From NCBI GenBank assembly GCA_964430365.1, contig CAYSEU010000020.1:1-12945 (forward strand): a stretch of DNA of 12,945 bases. The letters run 5' to 3'. The stretch's first letter is position 1, and every line of letters starts with the position of its first letter. The stretch is from JAVEVH01 sp964430365. Its GTDB lineage: Bacteria; Patescibacteriota; Dojkabacteria; SC72. The position numbers and the translations under genes are program-made. Shown here piece after piece: positions 5,861 to 12,945 of the stretch. Under the pieces are notes generated by a model. That model was not told where the DNA came from and made no database searches. It saw only the letters and a list, made by a program, of their open reading frames with translations.

Positions 5861-7298
5861 CTCTAATCCTTTTTACTACCTCTTTATTCTTTACAACCTC
5901 ATATATCTCCTCCTCCGTAGCCTTTTTAATTCCCTCTATATCACCAAAGGTCTTAATTAATTCCTTCCTTCTTTTCTCTCCTATTCCCTCTATACTATCT
6001 AATTTAGAACTTTTAGACTGTTTTATACTCTTTTTCCTAAAATGGGAGATAGCAAACCTATGTGCTTCATTCCTTAAATCAATCAAAATTTCAGGAGACT
6101 CTATGTCTACTCTTAATATTTCTTTCCCATTAAATATCCAATACTCATCTAGTAATGTTTTACCCCTTCTTTTCAGATACCTACCCTTACTAATACCCAT
6201 TAAAGATATACTTTCTGGTATTGTACTCTTGACAGAGTTTAGTTGTCCCTTACCACCATCTATTAAAACCAGCTGAGGTAGATTCTCACTATGTTTAAAA
6301 CGTCTCTCTAATACCTCTTTAAGCATTTTAAAATCATTAGGAGTATCCAAACCCTTTATTTTAAATATCCGATATTCAGTTCTATCTAGCTTTCCCTCGA
6401 TCGCTACAACCATAGAACCATATGCATGTTTACCCTGTATATTAGATATATCGTAGCACTCTATTCTTTGTAATTTAGATATACCTAACTCAATACTTAA
6501 AGAATTAAAACTACTCTTTCTAGCTTTAGATCTTCTGCTCTCGTAGCTTTCAGTATCATCGTAGTATGTAAAGTCTATATCTTGACCAATATATTTTAAA
6601 TCATTAATCCTATCTCTTAGTTGAGTAGCTTTCTCGAACTCTTCATTTTTTGAGTATCTTTTCATCTCTCTCTCTAACCTCTTAATATGGTTTTGCTGTT
6701 TACCAGAAAGAATCCTGATTATGGAGTTAATATTTTTTCTGTACTCTTTCTTAGTAATAGCTCCCGCATATGGACCAGGACAAAGACCAATATGGAAATA
6801 CAATGAAGATGCACAATCTTTATTCTTACATGTACAGAATGGATACAATTTACGAAGATATGTATATACTCTCTTTACACTTAGACCACTTGGGTATGGT
6901 CCAAACAGTTTGCCTCTAGAGTACTCTCCCTTTTTAATTGTTCTAACTATTTTTACTGTAGGTATATCATCCTTACTATTTATATATATCCAAGCATATG
7001 ATTTATCATCTTTAAGCTGTGTATTAAAGTATGGTTTATACTTTTTTATTAATGCAGATTCAAGTATTAATGCCTCTATCTCATTATTAGTTTCTATGAC
7101 TTCGAAATTGAATACTAAGGGCATCATTTGTACTATCCTCGGTCTCTGAGATATATCACTTTGAAAGTAAGAGGTAATTCTTTTCTTTAAATTAAGAGCT
7201 TTACCTATATAAAGTATTTCAGATTTATTATTTAAAAATTTGTATACTCCTGGTAAATCAGGAAGTGTATTTAATTTCTCTAAGAGTCTTTTATTCAT
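5850..7298 (-). CDS. uvrC: UvrABC excinuclease subunit C (short form)
   Basis: UvrC makes both incisions in nucleotide excision repair. Domains in order are as follows. The N-terminal GIY-YIG nuclease (about 13-95) has GVY (17-19), YIG (30-32), Arg40 and the Glu of IEALILE. A Cys-rich segment (155-177) is next. The UVR domain (about 213-235, NEEFEKATQLRDRI) pairs with UvrB. The RNase H-like nuclease has CYDISN (Asp283), LIDGGKGQ (Asp347) and EAHRFAISHFR (411-421). Tandem helix-hairpin-helix motifs (about 435-480, SIEGIGEKRR) bind DNA. At 482 residues it is clearly shorter than the usual 590-620, mostly between the UVR and C-terminal nuclease domains. In the Cys cluster the last expected Cys (CxxPC) is Tyr177, while an extra Cys155 is present. 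It follows dnaE by 13 bases and is likely co-transcribed, with a possible internal promoter. Confidence 0.97.
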   Translation of the reverse strand: MNKRLLEKLNTLPDLPGVYKFLNNKSEILYIGKALNLKKRITSYFQSDISQRPRIVQMMPLVFNFEVIETNNEIEALILESALIKKYKPYFNTQLKDDKSYAWIYINSKDDIPTVKIVRTIKKGEYSRGKLFGPYPSGLSVKRVYTYLRKLYPFCTCKNKDCASSLYFHIGLCPGPYAGAITKKEYRKNINSIIRILSGKQQNHIKRLEREMKRYSKNEEFEKATQLRDRINDLKYIGQDIDFTYYDDTESYESRRSKARKSSFNSLSIELGISKLQRIECYDISNIQGKHAYGSMVVAIEGKLDRTEYRIFKIKGLDTPNDFKMLKEVLERRFKHSENLPQLVLIDGGKGQLNSVKSTIPESISLMGISKGRYLKRRGKTLLDEYWIFNGKEILRVDIESPEILIDLRNEAHRFAISHFRKKSIKQSKSSKLDSIEGIGEKRRKELIKTFGDIEGIKKATEEEIYEVVKNKEVVKRIRATL

Positions 7299-7303
7299 AC
7301 CGT

Positions 7304-7309
7304 ATTATA
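7304..7309 (-). promoter_or_regulatory. Possible internal -10 box for uvrC in the dnaE-uvrC gap
   Basis: GGTATAAT on the minus strand lies in the 13-base gap, ending 5 bases before the uvrC ATG at 7298. This is the same geometry as the NAD kinase promoter, so uvrC may have its own leaderless transcript as well as read-through from dnaE. There is no TG extension and no -35 box. Confidence 0.42.
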
Positions 7310-7311
7310 CC

Positions 7312-10300
7312 TTAGAATTTCCTTAACCACCTCTTAGTTTCGCTATTCATACTAATTTTCTTCTCTAGTAATACACTCTTATTTTTACTCCCGTTATTTA
7401 CAATTATTCTAACAGGAGTATCACCATTGGAAAATGAGAGATACTCTTTAAGTTCCTTTATTTCCTCCTGGGTATGTTTATCTCTAATCCTAAATGTTAC
7501 ACCCTCAAAATTGTCACCATATTTATCTTCATCAATATATTGCCCTTTCTCCATTATTAAACTCTTATCATTCTCTTTTACAGATACTCTCGCAGCTATT
7601 AATATTGGTTTTCCTTCTATTAAGCTATCTTTAATCTCTTGGTATGTTTTAGGGAATACAATTATATCTGCTATACCTGACTTATCTTCAACACTTAGAA
7701 AGGCCATTATTTCACCCTTTCTTGTAGTAATTCTCCTTATCTTGTTTACCATTACACCAAGTACTACCAAATTATTGTTTTTCTTCTCTGATGCCTCCTT
7801 AACAGACAAAACGTTTTTTGATTCAAAGAAATCTTGTAAATTATCTAATGGATGACTAGAGAAATACAGACCTAAAAGATCTTTCTCCCACTGTAATATT
7901 TGGAATTTAGGGGCCTTTTGGGTATTAGGTAAAGGAGTAGCGACACTCTCTATATCCATCTTGTCTCCATTTGTAGCTAAAGAGAATATGTCTATCTGGC
8001 CAATACTTTTTGATGATTTACTCTTTTTAACTCTTTCGTATATCTGTGGAGCTATTTCAAGTAATGCATTCCTTTCTCCAAACTCATCCATACTGCCTGA
8101 CATAATGAGGTATTCTATAACTCTCTTTTGGATATTATGTACAGACATTCTCTCTATGAAATCATCTAGGCTTCTAAACTCACCTTTCTCTTTCCTTTCC
8201 TTAACAATGGCTTGTACAATATCAGTACCAATATTTTTAATACCTCCTAAACCGAATCTAATACCACTATCTCCCTCAATAGTAAAGTAAAGTTTACTTC
8301 GATTAATTGTAGGGGGTAATACATCTATACCTAATCTTTCACATTCGTTTAAATCTATTATTACTCTCTCAAAGTTATCTAAATCTCCCTCTAGTAAAGC
8401 TGCCATGAACTCTAATGGATAATGTGCCTTAAGATATGCTGTCCAAAATGCAACAGTCGCATATGATGCACTGTGTGCTTTATTAAATCCGTAATTAGCA
8501 AATTGTATTAATTTGTTCCATAGCCTTTCTGTTTCTTTAACATCAAATCCTCTCTCTTTTGCACCTTTTAAAAACTTAGGCTTCTCCTTATCCATTATCT
8601 CCATCTTCTTCTTACCCATAGCTCTTCTGAGTAAATCAGCAGCACCTAGTGTATATCCACCTACAATTTGTGCAATTTTCATAACTTGCTCTTGGTATGT
8701 GATAACTCCATTAGTAACTTCAAGTACAGGTTTAAGATCCTCAAAAATGTAATCAGGTTCCTGCTTACCATTCTTAACTGCTACATATTCAGATATATAC
8801 TGCATAGGACCCGGTCTATATGCTGCTAGAAGGTAACAAATATCCTCTTGAGTATTAGGTTGAAGTGCTTTAATAGATCTTCTCATACCCTCACTCTCTA
8901 ATTGGAATACACCTACTGTATGCCCACTCTTAATCACATCAAATGTTGCCTTATCATTTGGGTCTAGCTTAGAGAGATTTATCTCTTCCCCTCTATTTGC
9001 TTTAACCTTTGCAATAGCCTCCCCTATTACATTCAAATTTCTAAGTCCTAAAAAATCAAATTTCATTAAACCTACATACTCGATATCTGACATCTCAAAC
9101 TGAGTCATACCTATACCACCTCCATGAGAATCTCTTTGTATAGCACAGTAATTAACAACAGGATCAGGGGTAACAATTATTCCACAAGCATGAGTAGATG
9201 TACCCCTACATATGCCTGCAACCTTTCTAACGGTCTCAGCTAATTTCTTAGTTACTTCAGAGGAGTTAATTATCTCAGCAAACTCTGGATTATGCTCTAT
9301 CATATAGTCGATATCTCTAGCCTTACCAAAAAGTATCTCAACCATCTTCGCCAACTTATCCGTTGTACTTAGCTCTATACCTAAGACTCTACCTACATCT
9401 TTAATAGCTTGCCTAGTTTGCAATTTACTAAATGTTCCAATCTGTTTTACATTCTCTAAACCATATTTCCTAATTGTATATTCTAATAACTCATCCCTTC
9501 TTTGGTCAGCAATATCGATATCAAAATCAGGAGGAGAATCTCTCTCTGGATTTAAGAATCTTTCAAAGTAAAGTTCCCATGATATGGGTTCTAAATCTGT
9601 AATATCTACACAGTATGCTACTACAGAACCACATCCAGATCCTCTCATTCCAACTACAATACCATTAGCTCTACAAAAGATTACGAAATCTCTAACTACT
9701 AAAAAATAGTCATTATACATCTTGTCATTAATGATTTTTAATTCATATTCGATTCTCTCTTTTAACTCCTTCGTAATCTTTCCGTACTTAAGTTTAGCTC
9801 CTTTCAATGTAAGCTCTTTCAGATATGTCTCAGAAGTATAACCTTTAGGTAAATCTAAAAACTTAGGTTCTACTCTTCCAAATGTAATATCAAAATCTTC
9901 AATCATATCTACAATCTTTTGGGTATTTTCAATAGCTTGGGGAATATCCTTAAAGAGATCCTCCATCTCTTTGGGAGTTTTAACATAGAATTCATTAGTA
10001 GGCATTCTTCTTCTAGTGGGGTTATCCCATGTTTTACCATCTGCTATACACCACAAAACTTCCTGAATATCAGCATCCTCCCTATTTAAGTAGTGTGAAT
10101 CACATGTAGCAACCAAGGGGAGATTTAATTCTTTGGAAATTTTTAATAACCCTTCATTAACAATATCTTGCTCAGGCATACCATTTCGCATTAGTTCAAT
10201 GAAGTAGTTATCCTTAAAAAGTTCGGAATATTTCTTAGCATTCTCTAATGCTAAGCTATAGTTGTTTTCTAACAAAGATTTGGATACTGTACCAGCTAAA

Positions 10301-10722
10301 CATCCTGAAAGAGCAATTAAACCTTCTGAATATTTAGAAAGAGTTTCAAAGTCTATTCTAGGCTTGTAGTAGAAGCCATCCATATGAGCTATAGAAACAA
10401 TCTTTACAAGGTTTCTATAACCTTGTAAATCCTTAGCCAGTAACACCATATGATTATACTTATTATCTATCCCATAATCCTTTTTATTCATTGCTCTTGG
10501 AGCAATATATATTTCACATCCGAGTATTGCTTTCAAACCGGCCTCCTTCATCACATTCTTAAACTTTAAAGCACCGTACATATTTCCATGATCTGTAAGG
10601 GCACAAGCTTTCATCCCACTCTCTTGTAATTTGGAGACTAGAGCGGGTAACCGTATTGTTGCATCCAACAGAGAATACTCTGAGTGGAGATGTAAATGCG
10701 TAAACATAATTTTATAGCTCAT
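7312..10722 (-). CDS. dnaE: DNA polymerase III alpha subunit (DnaE type)
   Basis: This is the replicative DNA polymerase catalytic subunit, 1136 residues from the ATG at 10722, a normal length. The N-terminal PHP domain (about 6-275) keeps what look like all the metal ligands: H11, H13, D20, H45, E70, H91, C141, D208, H210. The polymerase core has RGSGCGS (360-366), PDFDID with Asp399 and Asp401, and KFDFLGLR with Asp556, the three catalytic carboxylates. LLRRAMGKKK and FNKAHSASYA belong to the fingers. A likely sliding-clamp motif QIDIF is at 909-913. An OB domain follows (about 984-1025), then the C-terminal domain. A TTG at 10725 and an ATG at 10707 are alternative starts; 10722 is chosen because it sits 8 bases after the -10 box. 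uvrC follows on the same strand. The gene is divergent from the lysozyme-like gene. Confidence 0.98.
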   Translation of the reverse strand: MSYKIMFTHLHLHSEYSLLDATIRLPALVSKLQESGMKACALTDHGNMYGALKFKNVMKEAGLKAILGCEIYIAPRAMNKKDYGIDNKYNHMVLLAKDLQGYRNLVKIVSIAHMDGFYYKPRIDFETLSKYSEGLIALSGCLAGTVSKSLLENNYSLALENAKKYSELFKDNYFIELMRNGMPEQDIVNEGLLKISKELNLPLVATCDSHYLNREDADIQEVLWCIADGKTWDNPTRRRMPTNEFYVKTPKEMEDLFKDIPQAIENTQKIVDMIEDFDITFGRVEPKFLDLPKGYTSETYLKELTLKGAKLKYGKITKELKERIEYELKIINDKMYNDYFLVVRDFVIFCRANGIVVGMRGSGCGSVVAYCVDITDLEPISWELYFERFLNPERDSPPDFDIDIADQRRDELLEYTIRKYGLENVKQIGTFSKLQTRQAIKDVGRVLGIELSTTDKLAKMVEILFGKARDIDYMIEHNPEFAEIINSSEVTKKLAETVRKVAGICRGTSTHACGIIVTPDPVVNYCAIQRDSHGGGIGMTQFEMSDIEYVGLMKFDFLGLRNLNVIGEAIAKVKANRGEEINLSKLDPNDKATFDVIKSGHTVGVFQLESEGMRRSIKALQPNTQEDICYLLAAYRPGPMQYISEYVAVKNGKQEPDYIFEDLKPVLEVTNGVITYQEQVMKIAQIVGGYTLGAADLLRRAMGKKKMEIMDKEKPKFLKGAKERGFDVKETERLWNKLIQFANYGFNKAHSASYATVAFWTAYLKAHYPLEFMAALLEGDLDNFERVIIDLNECERLGIDVLPPTINRSKLYFTIEGDSGIRFGLGGIKNIGTDIVQAIVKERKEKGEFRSLDDFIERMSVHNIQKRVIEYLIMSGSMDEFGERNALLEIAPQIYERVKKSKSSKSIGQIDIFSLATNGDKMDIESVATPLPNTQKAPKFQILQWEKDLLGLYFSSHPLDNLQDFFESKNVLSVKEASEKKNNNLVVLGVMVNKIRRITTRKGEIMAFLSVEDKSGIADIIVFPKTYQEIKDSLIEGKPILIAARVSVKENDKSLIMEKGQYIDEDKYGDNFEGVTFRIRDKHTQEEIKELKEYLSFSNGDTPVRIIVNNGSKNKSVLLEKKISMNSETKRWLRKF

Positions 10723-10730
10723 CAAGTTCT

Positions 10731-10738
10731 GATATACT
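10731..10738. promoter_or_regulatory. Candidate symmetric bidirectional -10 element between dnaE and the lysozyme-like gene
   Basis: The sequence GATATACT contains TATACT on the plus strand (10733-10738) and TATATC on the minus strand (10736-10731), sharing the core TATA at 10733-10736. From each hexamer there are exactly 8 bases to an ATG: 10747 on the plus strand and 10722 on the minus strand. The whole gap is 24 bases, so no separate promoters fit. -35 matches are poor on both sides. Both mRNAs would be leaderless or nearly so. Confidence 0.55.
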
Positions 10739-10746
10739 AGATTAGT

Positions 10747-11475
10747 ATGAATGAGCCATATATTTCAAGTATATATAGAAAAGACATTAAGGGAAAGAAT
10801 ATCTTAAACTCTAATCTCTTAAGAGTATCTCTATTTGCACTCACTTTAGTAATATACACTCTTTTCATTTCTCCTTTAATTGAGGGGGCTCTAAGAGATA
10901 CCATATTAAATGGTATTAGAGAAAGTAAGAAAGTTACACTCAACTATCTTACTCCTTTGTATGGACAGGAAATGTATACTGATGAATATACCATTAATAC
11001 CATTTCTTCTACAGATATATTTGCAAAGATATCAAGTAAAACAGATATTAAAACTGAAGATCCAAGAGTAGTAGTAATGAAAAGATTCTTACTAGATTAC
11101 AATTCACCAATGTACCCTTCAGCAAGAACCTTTATAACTGAAGCTGATAGATATGGATTAGATTGGAGATTAGTAGCATCAATATCTGGTGTAGAATCCT
11201 CCTTTGGGAATTTAATACCAATGGGAACAAACAATGCATGGGGATGGAGAGGAGTGAATAGGAATGAACAGGGATGGAGTCAGTTTAGTACATGGGATGA
11301 AGGCATCTCTGTTGTTACCTCTAGATTAGCATTAGGATATGGTACCAACTTAACACCATTTCAAATTGAACCTACATACTGTCCTCCTTGTGGTTTAAAT
11401 CCTGCACATGCATGGGCAAATGGTGTAGCAAGATATATGAGAGAGCTTCAGTATTACCTTGACAATATTAAATAA
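10747..11475 (+). CDS. Membrane-anchored lysozyme-like peptidoglycan hydrolase
   Basis: This 242-residue protein has a hydrophobic signal anchor (about 26-45) after a short charged cytoplasmic start, then a linker to about residue 105. The C-terminal domain reads ADRYGLDWRLVASISGVESSFG (133-154), NNAWGWRG (162-169) and WDEGISVVTSRLALGY (183-198). This is the pattern of lysozyme-fold transglycosylases/glucosaminidases, with Glu150 in GVESSFG as the likely catalytic acid. It probably cleaves peptidoglycan glycan strands outside the membrane, in growth or division (inference). The end of the domain carries a CPPC pair (Cys212, Cys215) that could form a disulfide. It is the first of a plus-strand run and is followed by yggT after 19 bases. 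The exact family (lytic transglycosylase or glucosaminidase) is not settled. Confidence 0.8.
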   Translation: MNEPYISSIYRKDIKGKNILNSNLLRVSLFALTLVIYTLFISPLIEGALRDTILNGIRESKKVTLNYLTPLYGQEMYTDEYTINTISSTDIFAKISSKTDIKTEDPRVVVMKRFLLDYNSPMYPSARTFITEADRYGLDWRLVASISGVESSFGNLIPMGTNNAWGWRGVNRNEQGWSQFSTWDEGISVVTSRLALGYGTNLTPFQIEPTYCPPCGLNPAHAWANGVARYMRELQYYLDNIK

Positions 11476-11494
11476 TTAATTTACCCTTTTAAAT

Positions 11495-11782
11495 ATGGGA
11501 TTTCTTTTTAAAATACTTTACATTTTAACAACATTTGTAGAAACACTACTTGTATTTAGAATCATTCTAAAGGTAATCAATGCAAATTCAACACACTCAG
11601 TTGTAAGCTGGATATTTAACACTTCAGAGATTTTCATCTCACCCTTTAAAGGAATCCTTTCTAATGAGATATGTTTAGATAGGTTTTGTACTGAATTAAC
11701 ACCTATCGTTGCTTTAGTCTTCTTTTCTATTGTAGGATTCGTTTTTTCAGAGCTTTCTAAGTCTTTTAGAAAGACAGAATAG
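11495..11782 (+). CDS. YggT family membrane protein
   Basis: This 95-residue protein has two hydrophobic helices (about 5-29 and 67-86) joined by a segment containing SWIFNTSEIFISPFKGIL (38-54). The aromatic-SPF-K/R pattern after the first helix is the hallmark of the YggT family (PF02325), small membrane proteins of poorly known role, linked in some bacteria to osmotic stress or to division and envelope functions. The family often has two such units; this is a single-unit version. It starts 19 bases after the lysozyme-like gene without a Shine-Dalgarno site and ends 27 bases before the cupin gene. It is probably co-transcribed with the upstream gene. Confidence 0.85.
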   Translation: MGFLFKILYILTTFVETLLVFRIILKVINANSTHSVVSWIFNTSEIFISPFKGILSNEICLDRFCTELTPIVALVFFSIVGFVFSELSKSFRKTE

Positions 11783-11791
11783 AGCGATTTG

Positions 11792-11800
11792 TGGTATAAT
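11792..11800 (+). promoter_or_regulatory. Extended -10 promoter of the cupin gene, nearly leaderless
   Basis: TGGTATAAT is identical to the element before NAD kinase and ends 9 bases before the ATG at 11810. A weak -35 match (AAGACA, 11771-11776) lies 18 bases upstream of the hexamer. The predicted start is within a few bases of the ATG. This also argues against an earlier in-frame ATG at 11789, which lies upstream of the -10 box. Confidence 0.62.
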
Positions 11801-11809
11801 CACTCTCAT

Positions 11810-12544
11810 ATGGCAAAGATAGACCTTAAGCAATCTAGTGGATTGCCGATTTTTTACAGTGGAGAAGACCTTTTGCCCCAAGGACTAACGATTGGAGATA
11901 CTTCTACAATATGTATAGATGATATTCGCTCCCAATTACTTAATGAAGATCTCAATTGCCCAGCAATCTTTTACAAGAAATATAAGGAGATAGATAAGGA
12001 TGATATTTTTAAAAACAAAAATATCAAATTAAACATGTATCTCATATATCCTAATTTAGCAGGAATAGAATATACAAAAACATTTGCTACTAGATGTAAA
12101 AGCTATCCGAGAGTATTAGAAGTCACCTATGGAGGTGGTATTATTCTTCTTCAAAAATACGACTCTCCTCTTAATCACAAGGTATTCAAAATATTGGTTA
12201 AAAAAGGTCAGAAAGTAATTGTACCATCAGGATATACCTGTACTATTGTAAATTCTAGACAAAACTCTAATTTAATAGTATTAGAGATGCATACAAGGGA
12301 TGCTAAACCAAGGATTGTCCTTGATGATCGTAAGGGAATGTCCTATTATATTATTAGAAAGAATGCTAAACAGGAGACTGTTAGAAATCCTGAGTACAAG
12401 ATTGTAAATGAACCAGAGAAAATTAATCCTGAAACCATTCTCTCTAAGTATGGGATAACTAGTAAGACTCCCATTGTAAAACAAATAATGAGGAAATATG
12501 AGAGATTTGAATGGCTTTTTCAAAAAGATTCTGTTGATATCTAG
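11810..12544 (+). CDS. Cupin protein resembling glucose-6-phosphate isomerase (GPI cupin type) without metal ligands
   Basis: This 244-residue protein has a central beta-rich stretch (about 75-162) matching the archaeal-type cupin phosphoglucose isomerases (PF06560-like). The layout is AGIEYTKTFATRCKSYPRVLEVTYGGGIILLQ (84-115), then FKILVKKGQKVIVPSGYTCTIVN (126-148) and LIVLEMH (155-161). The glycine turn, the VPxG turn and the VN strand agree well. The His-x-His, Glu and His that bind the metal in that family are replaced (about TRCKSYPR at 94-101, and Cys144 for the last His). It may therefore be a binding or regulatory cupin, or an isomerase with an altered site (inference). The start at 11810 is set by the promoter; an in-frame ATG at 11789 precedes the -10 box. 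The 3' end overlaps the next gene by 47 bases. Confidence 0.7.
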   Translation: MAKIDLKQSSGLPIFYSGEDLLPQGLTIGDTSTICIDDIRSQLLNEDLNCPAIFYKKYKEIDKDDIFKNKNIKLNMYLIYPNLAGIEYTKTFATRCKSYPRVLEVTYGGGIILLQKYDSPLNHKVFKILVKKGQKVIVPSGYTCTIVNSRQNSNLIVLEMHTRDAKPRIVLDDRKGMSYYIIRKNAKQETVRNPEYKIVNEPEKINPETILSKYGITSKTPIVKQIMRKYERFEWLFQKDSVDI

Positions 12545-12945
12545 TATCTTTCTTTTACCATTTTCATTCTCAAATAAAGTACAAGCCTCAGATTCATTTA
12601 AAGTTTACTCTGATTTTCATCATGTATGGAGTGGTACTACTATTAATTCAACCATATACCTTACAATTACTTCTGAAAAAGAGTCTACTCTACTTACATA
12701 TTACACAATAACTATTCCAGATGAAGATATTTCTCCTAAGGTGTTTTCAATAAATAGGAATGAGACATTAGAACCTACAATACACAGAAGAAATGGAGCA
12801 ACAGACATGGTAATTGATCTAGAAAATACCCCAATCTCTCCTAAAAAGCCCATAAGTTTAAAAATTACATACAGTATTCAAAATAGTAGTAATGATTTAT
12901 CACTAATATCTTCTGTTAATGATACAACCACAAGGAAGTTCTCAT
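12498..12945 (+). CDS. Secreted protein of unknown function, N-terminal part (runs off window end)
   Basis: The frame is open from an ATG at 12498 to the window edge (149 codons). The start has a classic signal peptide: basic KK at 9-10, hydrophobic core ILLISSIFLLPFSF (11-24) and a probable signal peptidase I site after VQA (28-30). The mature part (from about 31) is rich in Ser, Thr, Ile and Asn with alternating hydrophobics, suggesting a beta-sandwich. Phrases such as STIYLTITSEKESTLLTYY and KPISLKITYSI recall N-terminal domains ahead of transglutaminase-like domains in secreted proteins, but this is weak. GAGGA (12490-12494) just before the start is a possible Shine-Dalgarno site, rather close. 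The gene overlaps the cupin end by 47 bases in another frame and is probably translated from the same mRNA. Confidence 0.75.
   Translation, partial: MRDLNGFFKKILLISSIFLLPFSFSNKVQASDSFKVYSDFHHVWSGTTINSTIYLTITSEKESTLLTYYTITIPDEDISPKVFSINRNETLEPTIHRRNGATDMVIDLENTPISPKKPISLKITYSIQNSSNDLSLISSVNDTTTRKFS

Noticed and set aside
7427..8752. Plus-strand open frames of 80-140 codons inside dnaE, with similar ones inside uvrC and the 1569-2552 gene
   Set aside because: They are antisense shadows of strongly supported genes, with hydrophobic Ser/Leu-rich translations typical of the complement of AT-rich genes and no start signals.
11789..11809. Earlier in-frame ATG for the cupin gene at 11789
   Set aside because: It lies upstream of a consensus extended -10 box (11792-11800) that would drive the gene, so the start would not be in the mRNA.
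21..12298. 14-base exact repeat (AGATGCATACAAGG) in uvrB and in the cupin gene
   Set aside because: Both copies are in coding frames, in unrelated contexts, and a match of this length is plausible by chance in a 13-kb AT-rich window.
1..12945. CRISPR array, insertion sequence, phage or toxin-antitoxin genes, alternative genetic code
   Set aside because: No regularly spaced repeats, transposase/integrase or terminal repeats were seen, and all genes read through with standard stops.

Overview
This is a compact, AT-rich bacterial chromosomal segment that uses the standard genetic code; no gene needs UGA read as an amino acid. Its gene style suggests a Candidate Phyla Radiation (Patescibacteria) bacterium. 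The signs are a short UvrC, very small gaps, overlapping gene ends, a cupin of the phosphoglucose isomerase type, a YggT protein and a lysozyme-like membrane-anchored protein. The phylum is an inference from style; low-GC groups such as Katanobacteria or Dojkabacteria would fit, but I cannot decide between them.

Layout, left to right. Bases 1-426 hold the 3' end of uvrB (+). A small SAM methyltransferase (-) meets it tail to tail. A clear intrinsic terminator (1074-1111) closes a minus-strand block made of a degenerate polysaccharide-deacetylase/glutaredoxin fusion protein, a putative HExxH metallopeptidase and an RRM RNA-binding protein. From 3865 come NAD kinase (+) and tRNA-Gln(TTG) (-), the tRNA gene overlapping the kinase 3' end in antisense. 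A basic-tailed single-pass membrane protein (+) follows, meeting uvrC (-) tail to tail. The pair dnaE-uvrC (-) occupies 5850-10722. To its right a plus-strand run encodes a lysozyme-like cell-wall enzyme, YggT, a metal-site-less cupin and the start of a secreted protein cut by the window edge.

How the genes relate. DNA replication and repair dominate: UvrB and UvrC for nucleotide excision repair, and DnaE for the replicative polymerase. NAD kinase supplies NADP. The right-hand block and the 2556-3791 gene concern the envelope. No mobile element, CRISPR array, toxin-antitoxin pair or phage gene is visible.

The most notable signal is regulatory. Several genes have a TATAAT-like -10 box only 5-9 bases before the start codon, which implies leaderless mRNAs. 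Shine-Dalgarno-like sites are seen at two internal operon positions (2552 and 12498). The 24-bp gap between dnaE and the lysozyme-like gene is centred exactly on a TATA core and may be a symmetric bidirectional leaderless promoter. Other points are a fusion protein and a cupin that have both lost their family catalytic or metal residues. I do not see a clearly novel multi-gene system; the best candidate is the two-gene operon at 1569-3791.
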